Position numbers and translations under genes: made by a program. Shown piece by piece: positions 44,079 to 53,462 of a stretch of DNA of 64,000 bases. How positions within the stretch are numbered: the stretch's first letter is position 1; the number at the start of each line of letters is the position of its first letter. The notes below the pieces were generated by a model that worked only from the letters and a program-made list of their open reading frames with translations, was not told the origin of the DNA and ran no database searches. The DNA is from Ketobacter alkanivorans (GTDB lineage: Bacteria; Pseudomonadota; Gammaproteobacteria; Pseudomonadales; Ketobacteraceae): the NCBI RefSeq assembly GCF_002863865.1, contig NZ_CP022684.1, positions 3,291,990-3,355,989 of the forward strand. The letters are read 5' to 3'.

Positions 44079-45918
44079 CGATGTTGGTTTCCACTTGTTT
44101 CTGGTGCGTTGCCTTTAATCGTACAGCGTTGTCGCGACCTATGTTGATGTTTTGGATCAGTTGATGCTGATAACGTTCCAGTCCGTCACTGAATTGGTAG
44201 TAGTTGGATTCCAGTTGCAGAGTACCAAAAGGGAGATAAACCAGGCCACCGGCCAACGCACCGGCGCCCACTGCCCAGTTGTGATTCAGCAGTTCATTGT
44301 ATTCCAGTCGGCCCATGGCCATGGCGTATACCAGGCTGTGTTCGCCCAGCGCATAGGTTGCGCCGGCACCGCCGTTGGTTTGGGCGACCAGATCGTCATC
44401 CTGTGCGGAATAGATGCGTTCAAAACCAGCCCTTACCCGCCAGGTCACTGGTTTTAGGAACAGGGTGCGAGGGGCGTGAGAGTTGATGTCGACGAAGTTG
44501 ATCGTTTCAATCTGCAGCGAATCATTGTTGCGTTGGCGCAAGCGAAGCTCGCCGATATTGATGGCTGCACCATCCAGATAGCCGTCACGATTGTCCGTCA
44601 GATCATGATAGCTAAGACGTATGCGCAGATCGGCAAAGTTGATCGCATCTTGTGTGCCACCGGTTAAGCCGAGCAGTAACGTTTTATGGCCTTGGTCAGG
44701 CGCGATCTCCGGCGTCGGTGGTGGTGTTTTGTTCAGAGGCAGGGTGCTTATAGCTTTGAGCAGCGACAGACTGTAGTTCGCAGTCTGCTGGTCGCGGGGG
44801 TTCTCCAATTCAAGATATCGCAGGTACTCGTAGGCGGATGCAATAACCATGGCCTTGCTTGCGGGTGTCAGAGGGGTGAGTCGCTCATCATCCAGATCCG
44901 TTTGCCGTCGAGCCAGTTGCCATGCCAGCATTTGCTGCTCATCATTCAACTGGTTCACATGGTGTTCCAGCTTGGCGGCCATGGAGGGGCGATAAGTGAC
45001 CGAATCAACCAATTCACCATCAATTACTGCGCGAATGGTGTCGATAGGAATGGCCCGCATGCCAAAATCCTCACGTAATGACGTACCGGGGCGAGCGTAC
45101 TCTAACAATTCCAGTAATCGATAAGAGCAGTTTTCATCGAAGAAGTAGTAATCGAATGTCACATTGCGCAGTTCCCACAGGTGCGAGACTAGATTGCGGG
45201 TTTCTTGCGGCGATAGATTCAGGTTGTATTCCCATAGATCACGATTTTCGATGCGACTGTATTCTTTAATTTTTTCGTAATACCGGACCACGCTGAAAAA
45301 GCCGGGGTAGCCGCCAAATAGCCCTTTATAGGCATACAAAAAGGAGTTGTCCTCGGCGTGAAGCTCGGCACCAAAATTGACCGCGTAAGAAAGCCAGGTG
45401 GATCCGTTTTCGATGTCTTGTGGGTCGACCCGCAGGAATGTGTGTCCAAACATGGAAGATGGGCTGTTTAGATAGGAAGAGGCGAACACAAGACTGATGC
45501 TGTGGGGGTTGAGCGTATTGAGCCACTGATTGTATTCGGGGCAGTCGGCGATGCTGATCGCTGCTGCCGGTAACGATAGTTCTGATTGGAGGAAGCGCCA
45601 GCGCGCTGGAAATCGACACACTGCGTGTTCATCAAGATTGGCAGGTGCAGCATAGAATGCATCGATAGTGGCGACCGCTTCAGCCAACGGATTGTGTTTG
45701 CCTGCTGGAGACAGGAAGAAACCCGTGTCGTCTACCTGACTGGTGAAGCCGTTGTTGCTGGCGGAGGCTTCATAGTGCAATAAGCGGTGCCAGGTTGGGT
45801 GTGCGCCGATGGGCTCGAGTTGCTCGCTGTTCAGTGATGAGACAGATGCGTAGTTGTTGGTATTAAATAACAGGAGAAGCAACCAAAATACCATCGCAGG
45901 GTGCTTAAATAAATTCAT
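44044..45918 (-). CDS. DUF4105 outer-membrane/periplasmic protein
   Basis: A 624-residue exported protein (signal peptide MVFWLLLLLFNTNNYA near the start). The DUF4105 core covers about residues 120-320, with ASSYLNSPSSMFGHTFLRV and NCSYRLLELLEYARPG. The C-terminal ~200 residues have alternating beta strands ending in LEFRHYF, the look of an outer-membrane barrel. Related proteins have a papain-like (Lnb N-terminal) fold that may cleave lipids or peptides. The partner is the hydrolase downstream. Confidence 0.85.
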   Translation of the reverse strand: MNLFKHPAMVFWLLLLLFNTNNYASVSSLNSEQLEPIGAHPTWHRLLHYEASASNNGFTSQVDDTGFFLSPAGKHNPLAEAVATIDAFYAAPANLDEHAVCRFPARWRFLQSELSLPAAAISIADCPEYNQWLNTLNPHSISLVFASSYLNSPSSMFGHTFLRVDPQDIENGSTWLSYAVNFGAELHAEDNSFLYAYKGLFGGYPGFFSVVRYYEKIKEYSRIENRDLWEYNLNLSPQETRNLVSHLWELRNVTFDYYFFDENCSYRLLELLEYARPGTSLREDFGMRAIPIDTIRAVIDGELVDSVTYRPSMAAKLEHHVNQLNDEQQMLAWQLARRQTDLDDERLTPLTPASKAMVIASAYEYLRYLELENPRDQQTANYSLSLLKAISTLPLNKTPPPTPEIAPDQGHKTLLLGLTGGTQDAINFADLRIRLSYHDLTDNRDGYLDGAAINIGELRLRQRNNDSLQIETINFVDINSHAPRTLFLKPVTWRVRAGFERIYSAQDDDLVAQTNGGAGATYALGEHSLVYAMAMGRLEYNELLNHNWAVGAGALAGGLVYLPFGTLQLESNYYQFSDGLERYQHQLIQNINIGRDNAVRLKATHQKQVETNIDEFSLEFRHYF

Positions 45919-45956
45919 GAAGTGGGGCTGTTTGAGGGGTGATTATTATAATTAAT

Positions 45957-45985
45957 TCAGGAAAGGAGCACTGCTCCTTTCCTGA
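45957..45985 (-). terminator. Strong hairpin after the DUF3015 gene
   Basis: TCAGGAAAGGAGC and GCTCCTTTCCTGA form a perfect 13-bp stem with a 3-base loop. On the minus strand it lies 15 bases after the DUF3015 stop, then runs into ATTAATTATAAT. It separates this gene from DUF4105. Confidence 0.8.
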
Positions 45986-45999
45986 CGGGCGAAGACGTT

Positions 46000-46488
46000 T
46001 TAGCCTACATATTTGGACAGGCGAGCATCGGTTTTCATAACGCTGACGATATTGCCAAATACTTCTTCGGCTGTGGCATCTGCAGATGCGAAGATGTCGG
46101 AGAAGTTGCTGTGGACAGTGCTGGCAAAGTGCGCACGATCTTCAGGAGCGATGCCCATGGAAACGGCAACGGCAGTCATGGCTTCGCCTTGACCTTGTGC
46201 AGCATCAGCAACGAATTCGTCCATTACCTTGGAGAGATCAACCAGTGCCTGGCCACCGTAGGTCAGGGTGCCGTTTGAGGAACAGCCGTTGGTACCAGAG
46301 GTCATGCCGAAGGTGGCATTACCGGTAGTGCCGTTGGTCCATGACGCCAGGAAATGAGGGCCCAAGCCGCTTTGACCTTCAAACAGCATGTTGCCCCAGC
46401 CGCAGTCTGGGCCACCTGGTGCTTCTGCCATGGCGATGGAAGAGGAACCCAAAAGTACTGCGCCGATTAATAGCTTTTTCATATCCAT
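46000..46488 (-). CDS. DUF3015 family exported protein
   Basis: A 162-residue protein with a clear signal peptide (KKLLIGAVLLGSSSIAMA). The mature part begins GGPDCGWGNMLFEGQSG, the DUF3015 start, with two Cys that could bond (DCGWG and NGCSS). Function is unknown. A GGAG ribosome site sits 4 bases before ATG 46488 and 10 before ATG 46482, so either start is possible. Confidence 0.9.
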   Translation of the reverse strand: MDMKKLLIGAVLLGSSSIAMAEAPGGPDCGWGNMLFEGQSGLGPHFLASWTNGTTGNATFGMTSGTNGCSSNGTLTYGGQALVDLSKVMDEFVADAAQGQGEAMTAVAVSMGIAPEDRAHFASTVHSNFSDIFASADATAEEVFGNIVSVMKTDARLSKYVG

Positions 46489-46630
46489 TGATCTCCAGAT
46501 TATTAGTTTTGGTATGTTTCGGTATCCATATCGGTACTACACCGCAAACAGTAACCCCCCGATATTGAGCGAAACATTCTTGTAAGTAAAGGATATTATG
46601 GCAGAAAATCCAGTGCTGTTTATGGGTGGA

Positions 46631-47044
46631 TTACTGCGGTGGAATTGAGTACGTCAGCGTGACATGGGCTACGGATTGATCGACCCCTTCGCTGTACAGC
46701 AGTACATCGCCCACTGCAAGACGGGCTCCCATTTTCAATATTCTGGCTTCGGCTCTTAATGTTCCCGGCCCTGGTTTTCGATAGAAATTGATGTTGAGGT
46801 TAGTAGTGACTGCCAGCGCCACCTTGCCCAGGTTGCCAAGAATAGCCACGTACATGGCGGCGTCTGCCAATGCCATCATGGTGGGGCCGGAGACGGTGCC
46901 GCCCGGACGCAGATGGCGCTCGTCGGTAATCTGCTCCAGCACCGCTCCCTCCTTATCAATACGGGTAATGACGGCATCAAATTGAGGGAAGATCTCCTGC
47001 AGGTATTGCTGCACTTCCTTGGGGGTGAGGGTGTTATTGGTCAT
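46631..47044 (-). CDS. PaaI-family hotdog thioesterase
   Basis: A 137-residue hotdog-fold thioesterase. LRPGGTVSGPTMMALADAAMYVAIL contains the typical Asp and helix of PaaI-type enzymes, and NLNINFYRKPGPGTLRAEARILKMG follows. It should release acids from CoA thioesters. It lies 15 bp after the AidB-like gene on the same strand and so is the third member of that unit, probably acting in acyl-CoA turnover. Confidence 0.88.
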   Translation of the reverse strand: MTNNTLTPKEVQQYLQEIFPQFDAVITRIDKEGAVLEQITDERHLRPGGTVSGPTMMALADAAMYVAILGNLGKVALAVTTNLNINFYRKPGPGTLRAEARILKMGARLAVGDVLLYSEGVDQSVAHVTLTYSIPPQ

Positions 47045-47059
47045 GAGCGCTCTCGGAGT

Positions 47060-48736
47060 CTAGTGCTGTGGTGAGGCGCGACTGATGATTGCTTCACAGT
47101 CAATGCCCGCTGGTAATGTTCCATACATTTGATGGCTGCCCTGTTGCAAGCGAGCGGCACAGAATGCATCTGCCACGGTTTCGTTGTCGGCGCGCAGCAG
47201 TACGCTGGCTTGCAGTGCCAATGCAAGGTGTTCAACCAGTGTGCGTGCTCGGTACTCCACATTGGAGAGGTCGCTAAACTGCATCTTGGCTTGATTCACA
47301 AATTGGTCGAAGTGTTTGTTCAGTCCCTTGGCTTGATCTATTTCGACAAATAGCGCTTCCAGTGAGCCTGGTGTGCGGCTCATTGCTCGCAGCATATCAA
47401 GGCACTGCACATTGCCGCTGCCTTCCCATATCGCATTGACTGGAGCCTCTCGATATAGTCGCGGCATGATGGAATCTTCCATGACCGCGCTGCCGCCGAT
47501 GCATTCCATGGCCTCATAGGCATGGCCGGGTGTGCGTTTGCAGATCCAGTATTTGCCGATGGCGGTGCCGATGCGGGCCACCAACTGCTCATGCTCATCC
47601 TCGGGCGCGTCCATGGCACGAGCCATACGCATGGTCAGGGCCATGGCGGCTTCGCTTTCAATACTGAGGTCGGCTAACACGTTCTGCATCAAAGGCTGCT
47701 CAATGAGCAGTTTGCCGAAGGCCTTGCGCTGGCTGGTGTGATGAAGAATCTGTGCCATGGCTTGGCGCATTCCAGAAGACGATCCAATCATGCAGTCGAA
47801 GCGGGTCAGGGCAACCATTTCCAGTATGTTGGCGATACCACGTCCTTCGTCACCGATAAGCCAGCCCATTGCACCGCGCAGCTCGGTTTCCGACGATGCG
47901 TTGGAAACGTTGCCCATTTTATTTTTGAGCTGTTGCAGTTGCAGTGGGTTTTTGCTGCCATCCGGTCGCCAGCGGGGTACCAGAAAACAGGAGATTCCAC
48001 CTTCTGCCTGAGCCAGCACCAGGAAGGCATCGCACATCGGGGCGGAGACAAAATATTTGTGTCCCACCAACTCGTAGATCTCACCACCGCCCCGCTGGCT
48101 GACCGGATAGGCGCGCGTGGAGTTGGCGCGTACATCGGAGCCACCCTGCTTTTCGGTCATGGCCATGCCGATGGTGACGCCCTGCTTTTGTTGGGCGGGT
48201 ATGTTACTTGGATCGTAGAATCGGTTGGTGATCAGAGGTTCCCAGAGCTGGGCGACGGAAGGTTGTTTACGGATGGTGGGAATTGCTGCAAAGGTCATCG
48301 TAATAGGGCAGCCGTGCCCGGCTTCCACCTGGCACATCAGATAAGACATCCCGGCTCGGAACACGTTCTTTCCAGGGCGCGGATCAGTCCAGGGGATTGA
48401 GTGTAATCCGTTAACAACGGCGGTTTCCATCAGCTTGTGGTAGGCGGGATGAAACTCGATTTCGTCCACTCTGCGACCATAACGATCGTGGCTGCGGAAT
48501 TCCGGCTTGTGCTTATTTGCCTGAAACCCCCATTTGATGACCTCGGCTGATCCTGTGATCTGGCCGAAGGCAGTTAGGTCGGCTTTGGATTGGGCTGCGC
48601 CTTCTCGTGTCATGGCCTCTTGTAGGGCCACGTCGGAAAGAAACAAATTGTAGTTTTCCAATGGCTCTGGTTGGTTTTCCACTTCGTGGGTGACGGCACT
48701 CATGGATTCGGCCATCGGGTTATGAGTTGAAGTCAT
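47060..48736 (-). CDS. AidB-like acyl-CoA dehydrogenase
   Basis: A 558-residue FAD-dependent acyl-CoA dehydrogenase close to E. coli AidB: YNLFLSDVALQEAMTREGA near the start, GCPITMTFAA, MTEKQGGSDVRANST, TRFDCMIGSS and WEGSGNVQCLDMLRA. AidB responds to DNA alkylation; close relatives work in branched-chain or fatty-acid breakdown, and the sequence alone does not decide. ATG 48736 overlaps the TetR stop as ATGA. A longer frame to 48898 would sit inside the TetR gene and is rejected. Confidence 0.92.
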   Translation of the reverse strand: MTSTHNPMAESMSAVTHEVENQPEPLENYNLFLSDVALQEAMTREGAAQSKADLTAFGQITGSAEVIKWGFQANKHKPEFRSHDRYGRRVDEIEFHPAYHKLMETAVVNGLHSIPWTDPRPGKNVFRAGMSYLMCQVEAGHGCPITMTFAAIPTIRKQPSVAQLWEPLITNRFYDPSNIPAQQKQGVTIGMAMTEKQGGSDVRANSTRAYPVSQRGGGEIYELVGHKYFVSAPMCDAFLVLAQAEGGISCFLVPRWRPDGSKNPLQLQQLKNKMGNVSNASSETELRGAMGWLIGDEGRGIANILEMVALTRFDCMIGSSSGMRQAMAQILHHTSQRKAFGKLLIEQPLMQNVLADLSIESEAAMALTMRMARAMDAPEDEHEQLVARIGTAIGKYWICKRTPGHAYEAMECIGGSAVMEDSIMPRLYREAPVNAIWEGSGNVQCLDMLRAMSRTPGSLEALFVEIDQAKGLNKHFDQFVNQAKMQFSDLSNVEYRARTLVEHLALALQASVLLRADNETVADAFCAARLQQGSHQMYGTLPAGIDCEAIISRASPQH

Positions 48737-49368
48737 GATGTGCTCACAGGTTTCACCACTGCTCGCATGCAGAAAGCAACGATTTGTTCGCAGTGGGTTT
48801 GGGTTAAAGGGGATGCTGTTTTGGTGTTGTCGTGGCGGGCTAGCTGCAAGGGGATAATGACGGTTTCTGCCATCGCTCCCACCAGTGCGGTGGCACAAAT
48901 ATCTTCAGGTTGCGGAATGAAGTCGCCCTGCTCAATGCCACTACTGATCAGGCGCGCAAAGGTTTCTGCCCATAAGGCGCGATAGTTAAGGCGGGTTTGT
49001 TCCAGCTCAGGATCCACCGGCTCGGCGATTAACGCATAGGCCAAATTTGGATTTTTCAGAGCCCTTTGCACAAAGCGCTCTAGCGCCTGCTGTAATTGTT
49101 GTGCGGGCGACTGTGGGTGATCACTGGGCTCGGTTACCGCTTCGATTTCTCGTTCGGTGGCGCGTATAAACACAGCGACGCAAAGTTCTGATTTAGAAGG
49201 AAAGTAGCGATAAACAGTACCGGTGGCAATACCACTGCGGGCGGCCACCTCGGCCACGGACAGGCCACGAAAGCCTGCCTCGGACACCAGGCCTTTGGCT
49301 TCTTTGAGTAGCCGGGCTCGGGTCTGGGCCTTGCGGTTTTCGGTGAATGCAGTAGCACGGTAAGCCAT
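48733..49368 (-). CDS. TetR-family regulator of the AidB-like/PaaI unit
   Basis: A 211-residue TetR regulator. The helix-turn-helix is FRGLSVAEVAARSGIATGTVYRYFPSKSELCVAVF (residues about 34-68), with a ligand domain after it. It is the first gene of the unit TetR, AidB-like, PaaI. A palindrome just upstream of its start suggests it represses itself and the two enzymes. The ligand may be an acyl-CoA (inference). Confidence 0.92.
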   Translation of the reverse strand: MAYRATAFTENRKAQTRARLLKEAKGLVSEAGFRGLSVAEVAARSGIATGTVYRYFPSKSELCVAVFIRATEREIEAVTEPSDHPQSPAQQLQQALERFVQRALKNPNLAYALIAEPVDPELEQTRLNYRALWAETFARLISSGIEQGDFIPQPEDICATALVGAMAETVIIPLQLARHDNTKTASPLTQTHCEQIVAFCMRAVVKPVSTS

Positions 49369-49372
49369 AAAG

Positions 49373-49386
49373 TGAATCCGTATTCA
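49373..49386. promoter_or_regulatory. TetR-type operator before the AidB-like operon
   Basis: TGAAT-CCGT-ATTCA is a perfect 5-bp inverted repeat with a 4-base centre, 5 bases upstream of the TetR start at 49368. The shape fits TetR-family self-operators. Confidence 0.5.
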
Positions 49387-49428
49387 TTTTATGGCTACAG
49401 TAAAGCACGCCCACTGAGGCGGGTCAAC

Positions 49429-51402
49429 TTATCCCTTGTTTTGATTGAGGGTCGATGAGAAGTCGGGTAAGGCGAAATTAACCTGATTGCGGCCGTTGGC
49501 TTTGGATTCGTAGAGGGCGGTATCCGCCGCCGCGATGAACTTGTCTACATCATGGTGCCGTTCAGGAATGCAGGCACTGACACCCAGGCTTGCGGTCACG
49601 GTGATTTTCTGGCCGGAGGCCTTGAATTGAACCGCTCGAACGGCATCGCATATCTCTTCTGCAACTCGCATGGCACCGGCTTGATCGGTGTTGGGCAGCA
49701 GCACGCAGAATTCCTCGCCACCGTAACGGGCGACCACATCGTTGTCCCGCAGCGCGCATTCGTTGATAGCCATGGCTACCTCGCGCAGGCAGTCGTCTCC
49801 CACAAGATGCCCATGGGTGTCGTTAAATTGTTTGAAATGGTCTATATCGATCAATATTGCCGTCAAGGGTGCCTTCTCCCGGCGTGCCCGCGAAAATTCC
49901 CGTTCCAGTGCCCGGTTCAGGTAGCGGCGATTGCGGATACCGGTTAGGCCGTCGGTATAGGTCAATTCTTCCAGACGTTGATTGGCGATTTCCAGCTCGT
50001 GGGTGCGTTCTTTAACTTTGTACTCTAAAGTCTCGGTGGCCTGGCGCTGCACTGCCAGTGCAGATGCCTGCGCTTCTCGGGCTTCCCGTTCGTGTATCAG
50101 TGCCTGCTCTTGGGCCTGGCGTGCATTTTTTTCCTGCTGCAAAGCTTCTGCTTGGGCCAGTCGAGCCACCCGTTCATTTTCCAGAGCATGGAGTTGGGCT
50201 TCAAAGCGACGGCGTTTCTCGATGTTGAGTCGATCTGCCAGCGCAAATGAAAGCAGTATAACTTCCAGCGCAGAGCCGAACTGGGTAGCGTTCTCGGTGA
50301 GAAAGTTGCGGGGAATTACGTCGAACTTGTTCAAGGCGAGTATCACGCCACCAATGAGAAAAGTGAACCACGAAATGCAATAGTACTTGGCAGATGAATC
50401 CCCAAGCATCCAGCGATACATACCGATCACGATGGCGATGGTAATGCCGACGACTGCCCAGCTAATCACTACTGCAATCATGGTGCGATATTCAATCAGC
50501 AGTGAGCAGGCCACAATCGCCGCGCTGATGACTACCACCAATGTCCCTACGTATTTAAGGCGCGGAAACGTTTCGGCGATGCGTAAGAATCGAATCGTAA
50601 ACAGGGCTGCAAACAGAACGACACAAGATAGAAAGAAAACGATGCTTTGATCGTTCCACCAGATGTTGTTGGGCCACAGATACTGAAAGGATATTCCGCT
50701 GAGGCTGGAAAAGAACATGGCGATGCTGGCCACGTACAATACATAGTACAGGTAGTTGGATTCCCGTACGGAGAAAAACACAAACAGGTTGTATAGCACC
50801 ATCACGCCCATAGTGCCGAAATAAATACCCAGCCCCAACATTTGCGATTGGGTTATTTTCAGCAGGCTGTGATCCCGCCACAGAAACATGGGCACCTGCA
50901 TGGAACTGGTGGTCTGAATGCGCATGTACACTGTTGCACTGGCTTCAGCGGCTAAATCCATTGGGATAATAAAGTTACGATGATCCACCAAACGTTCGGG
51001 GAACGGATGTTTGTCGCCTAGCTCGATCAGCCGGGTTTCCTTGTTGGGTTGAACAATATACACGTCCACAAAATCGAGTACGGTATAGCCTAGCTCGATG
51101 TTGGTAAGTTGCCGTTTGTTGGTGCTGTTTTCGATATTAAAACGGAACCAGTACACATCATCGGTGTAACCGAAATTAAGGTTTTCTCGAGTACGAGGGG
51201 CGGTGCGCCAACTGTCTGCTGAACTCAGGTGGCTGACGTCTTCAAATGACAGGGCATGAGTGGAATCCGGTACGTATTCCAGGTAGGGCAGCAGGTTAAC
51301 GTTGTCAGTTTGATCTGAAATAATCAGCGATTGCACCGACCACGCGACAGAGCTGGCCAGAGCAAGGAAGCAAAGCACTGATGTTTTAAGTAAGTTCTTC
51401 AA
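49429..51402 (-). CDS. 7TMR-DISM diguanylate cyclase
   Basis: A 657-residue membrane sensor. Signal peptide; a periplasmic DISMED2 domain (residues about 30-165, WFRFNIENSTNKRQLTNIELGY); seven membrane segments (about 185-390); a long coiled coil rich in Glu/Ala/Gln (about 395-475, with repeated 'QEKNARQAQEQALIHERE'); then a GGDEF domain with RYGGEEF and inhibitory site RDND five residues before it. It should make c-di-GMP in response to an outside ligand such as a carbohydrate. It stands alone. Confidence 0.93.
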   Translation of the reverse strand: MKNLLKTSVLCFLALASSVAWSVQSLIISDQTDNVNLLPYLEYVPDSTHALSFEDVSHLSSADSWRTAPRTRENLNFGYTDDVYWFRFNIENSTNKRQLTNIELGYTVLDFVDVYIVQPNKETRLIELGDKHPFPERLVDHRNFIIPMDLAAEASATVYMRIQTTSSMQVPMFLWRDHSLLKITQSQMLGLGIYFGTMGVMVLYNLFVFFSVRESNYLYYVLYVASIAMFFSSLSGISFQYLWPNNIWWNDQSIVFFLSCVVLFAALFTIRFLRIAETFPRLKYVGTLVVVISAAIVACSLLIEYRTMIAVVISWAVVGITIAIVIGMYRWMLGDSSAKYYCISWFTFLIGGVILALNKFDVIPRNFLTENATQFGSALEVILLSFALADRLNIEKRRRFEAQLHALENERVARLAQAEALQQEKNARQAQEQALIHEREAREAQASALAVQRQATETLEYKVKERTHELEIANQRLEELTYTDGLTGIRNRRYLNRALEREFSRARREKAPLTAILIDIDHFKQFNDTHGHLVGDDCLREVAMAINECALRDNDVVARYGGEEFCVLLPNTDQAGAMRVAEEICDAVRAVQFKASGQKITVTASLGVSACIPERHHDVDKFIAAADTALYESKANGRNQVNFALPDFSSTLNQNKG

Positions 51403-51499
51403 AAATTGACCTTTTTCCGTTACTACTGGCGAGCTGGCTCACTGAATTACGTTGGTTATTTACAGTTTAGACGCTGTTTTGGGGAAAAAGTGTCGTATT

Positions 51500-51518
51500 T
51501 CAATTTATAACAAATTGA
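51500..51518. promoter_or_regulatory. Palindrome upstream of the 7TMR-DISM gene
   Basis: TCAATTT-ATAAC-AAATTGA is a perfect 7-bp inverted repeat, 98 bases from the start at 51402, in the stretch between two cyclase genes. It is an operator or promoter element candidate. Confidence 0.35.
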
Positions 51519-51547
51519 GTTCGGTCTCTACGTTCTGTTACCTGTGT

Positions 51548-52738
51548 TTACTTAACCAGATCGGCGATGTTGTTTTCGTCACCCAGATCCTGAATAACGA
51601 TACGGTTGCGGCCGCTTTCCTTGGCGCGATAAAGGCACTGATCGGCCTGGTTAAGGATGGTTTCGGCTTGGTTGGCGTGGCTGGGCACGCCGGTAATCAT
51701 GCCCCCAGAGAGGGTAACGTGATCACTGACCTGGGACTGTTGGTGGGGTATCTGCAACCGGTCAACGCTGGCCTTGGTTTTTTCGGCAAACCCCTTCGCC
51801 TCGTTAGGGGCGGCATCAAACCACATTAACAGAAATTCCTCGCCACCGTAGCGGCCGACGAAGTCCAGCGGCCGCTGACAATTTTTGGCCAGCGCAGCAG
51901 CCACTTCCACCAGGCAGCGGTCACCTTTGATGTGGCCATAGAAGTCGTTGAAATTTTTGAAATAATCCACATCCACCAACATTAGTGTGATGGGTTTTTT
52001 TTCACGAAAAGCGTATTCGGTAAGGTGGGTAAGTTTTTGATTCAGCGCGCCACGATTGTATAGGCCGGTAAGGTGATCTGTTTTGGCCAGGCATTTCAAG
52101 GCACCGCGCTGCAGAAACGAGATTCGTACCTGATATTCGAAGGTGTATGCGCTGACCCCACCTATCAGGCAGGTGGCAAATATAAAGAAATAGCGATGCA
52201 GTTGGTATTGCTCATGGGGCAGGTAGATCTCGCTTAGCACTAGGTAGCTAAGCGCAATGATGACGATGCAGGACAGTGACTGGCGAAAGTACATGCCACC
52301 CAGAAAAAAAGCCACCATAATCAACAGCATGGCACCTTCGTAAGGGGCGTAGATGTGCGTCATCTGGCTGTAAATCACCGAAACGTTGGTGGTTATCCCG
52401 ATAAACGTGATGATAAAGAAGCTAAATACAGAAAAGTAACGCCTGAGTCTCTCCTTGAACGTAAACAGCAGGGCTACTATCAGAACGGGGACTGTAATCC
52501 ATACCCGACTGATAAGATAAAATTCAAGAACATCCCCTTCCAGATAGGCAACGTCCAGTGGTACCAATATCAACAGTAAAATAATGCCAACAAGAATAGC
52601 GCCCCGCTGTTTTACAACATTGCGGGCGTGAAAGAAATTTCGGAACTCTACTTCCAGCTCTTGCGTAAAGCTAAGAGATTTAAATCCTTTTTTGAGTTGC
52701 CGATCATACTTTTGTAGATCCCAGTCAAGCTCTGGCAT
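51548..52738 (-). CDS. Membrane diguanylate cyclase (GGDEF)
   Basis: A 396-residue protein. About six membrane segments (residues about 45-210) come after a charged cytoplasmic N-terminus, then a GGDEF domain with RYGGEEF and inhibitory site RPLD five residues upstream, so an active, feedback-inhibited c-di-GMP synthase. It is the fourth GGDEF protein in the window. The start at 52738 is followed upstream by a promoter-like TATACT inside an inverted repeat. Confidence 0.93.
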   Translation of the reverse strand: MPELDWDLQKYDRQLKKGFKSLSFTQELEVEFRNFFHARNVVKQRGAILVGIILLLILVPLDVAYLEGDVLEFYLISRVWITVPVLIVALLFTFKERLRRYFSVFSFFIITFIGITTNVSVIYSQMTHIYAPYEGAMLLIMVAFFLGGMYFRQSLSCIVIIALSYLVLSEIYLPHEQYQLHRYFFIFATCLIGGVSAYTFEYQVRISFLQRGALKCLAKTDHLTGLYNRGALNQKLTHLTEYAFREKKPITLMLVDVDYFKNFNDFYGHIKGDRCLVEVAAALAKNCQRPLDFVGRYGGEEFLLMWFDAAPNEAKGFAEKTKASVDRLQIPHQQSQVSDHVTLSGGMITGVPSHANQAETILNQADQCLYRAKESGRNRIVIQDLGDENNIADLVK

Positions 52739-52755
52739 TTCACCGACACACTAGA

Positions 52756-52785
52756 TTGATTAGTACGAGTATAGCAACTAATCAA
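52756..52785. promoter_or_regulatory. Inverted repeat over a putative promoter of the cyclase
   Basis: TTGATTAGT (52756-52764) and ACTAATCAA (52777-52785) are perfect 9-bp arms around 12 bases. On the minus strand the centre reads TATACT, a good -10 box, 18-47 bases before the start at 52738. It may be an operator over that promoter, or a terminator of the small gene upstream. Confidence 0.4.
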
Positions 52786-52819
52786 ACCATAAATCGCCTG
52801 TTAGCAAAATGCCACAATG

Positions 52820-53212
52820 TTACTGGAATAGTGTCAGCGTGGTCTGCTGGCTGGCTTGACTGGCCTGAGCGTCCAGTGCGGTTGAGGGATTATCGCCGAT
52901 CTGTTGCTGCAGTTGCTGGCTAAGTGCTTCCGCTTCGGCCTGGCTGTTTATATCCCTCTCCGACGGCTGTGCAGCGGGGAACGGTTGGCTTGTCTCCAAT
53001 CCGGATTGTTGAGCCCTGCCCAAATCCACCACCACCTGGCTGCGTTGTAACTGCAGTTCACTGACAGGGTTGCTGCTGCTAAAGCTGTCGCTGGAACTTC
53101 TGGTTTGGCTTTCAGATCGGGTCTGAGCCTCAGAATCATCCCGCGTCTGCTTCTCTTCTGCTGCTTTGGGTTGAACTAATGTGGTTGCGCTGTTGCTGCT
53201 AATGGGTTCCAT
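52820..53212 (-). CDS. Small Ser/Gln-rich hypothetical protein
   Basis: A 130-residue protein with low-complexity Ser, Gln and Arg stretches (QTRSSSDSFSSSNP, LSQQLQQQIGDNPS). It resembles short uncharacterised pseudomonad/alcanivoracal proteins that lie near flagellar or motility genes, but I do not recognise it. There is no signal peptide. ATG 53212 is chosen; 53218 is the alternative. Confidence 0.6.
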   Translation of the reverse strand: MEPISSNSATTLVQPKAAEEKQTRDDSEAQTRSESQTRSSSDSFSSSNPVSELQLQRSQVVVDLGRAQQSGLETSQPFPAAQPSERDINSQAEAEALSQQLQQQIGDNPSTALDAQASQASQQTTLTLFQ

Positions 53213-53362
53213 GATCAAGCCTGTGAAACAATCACAAATGAATACACAACATAGTAAATCTAAAGGGCAGCGTCCAATAACCTCCGGTTGTTAAACATCC
53301 GGTTTATATGCGAACAAGTCATTCTGCGTGCCATATCGGCCAAACCCCTATGGATGACCTTT

Positions 53363-53378
53363 CTAACCTGTAGGTTAG
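53363..53378. promoter_or_regulatory. Palindrome upstream of the PF10118 gene
   Basis: CTAACCT-GT-AGGTTAG is a perfect 7-bp inverted repeat, 84 bases before ATG 53463. It is an operator candidate. The stretch 53219-53462 contains no gene. Confidence 0.4.
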
Positions 53379-53462
53379 CCGTCTCATCAATTGAAGCAGC
53401 CAACTTATTCGCTTTAGCCTCTAGCAAACACTCTGATCAAAGCAAAACAAAGAGGCGTAAAA

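Noticed and set aside
48737..48898. N-terminal extension of the AidB-like gene
   Set aside because: It lies wholly inside the tetR gene, has no AidB features, and the ATG at 48736 sits in an ATGA overlap that explains the start.
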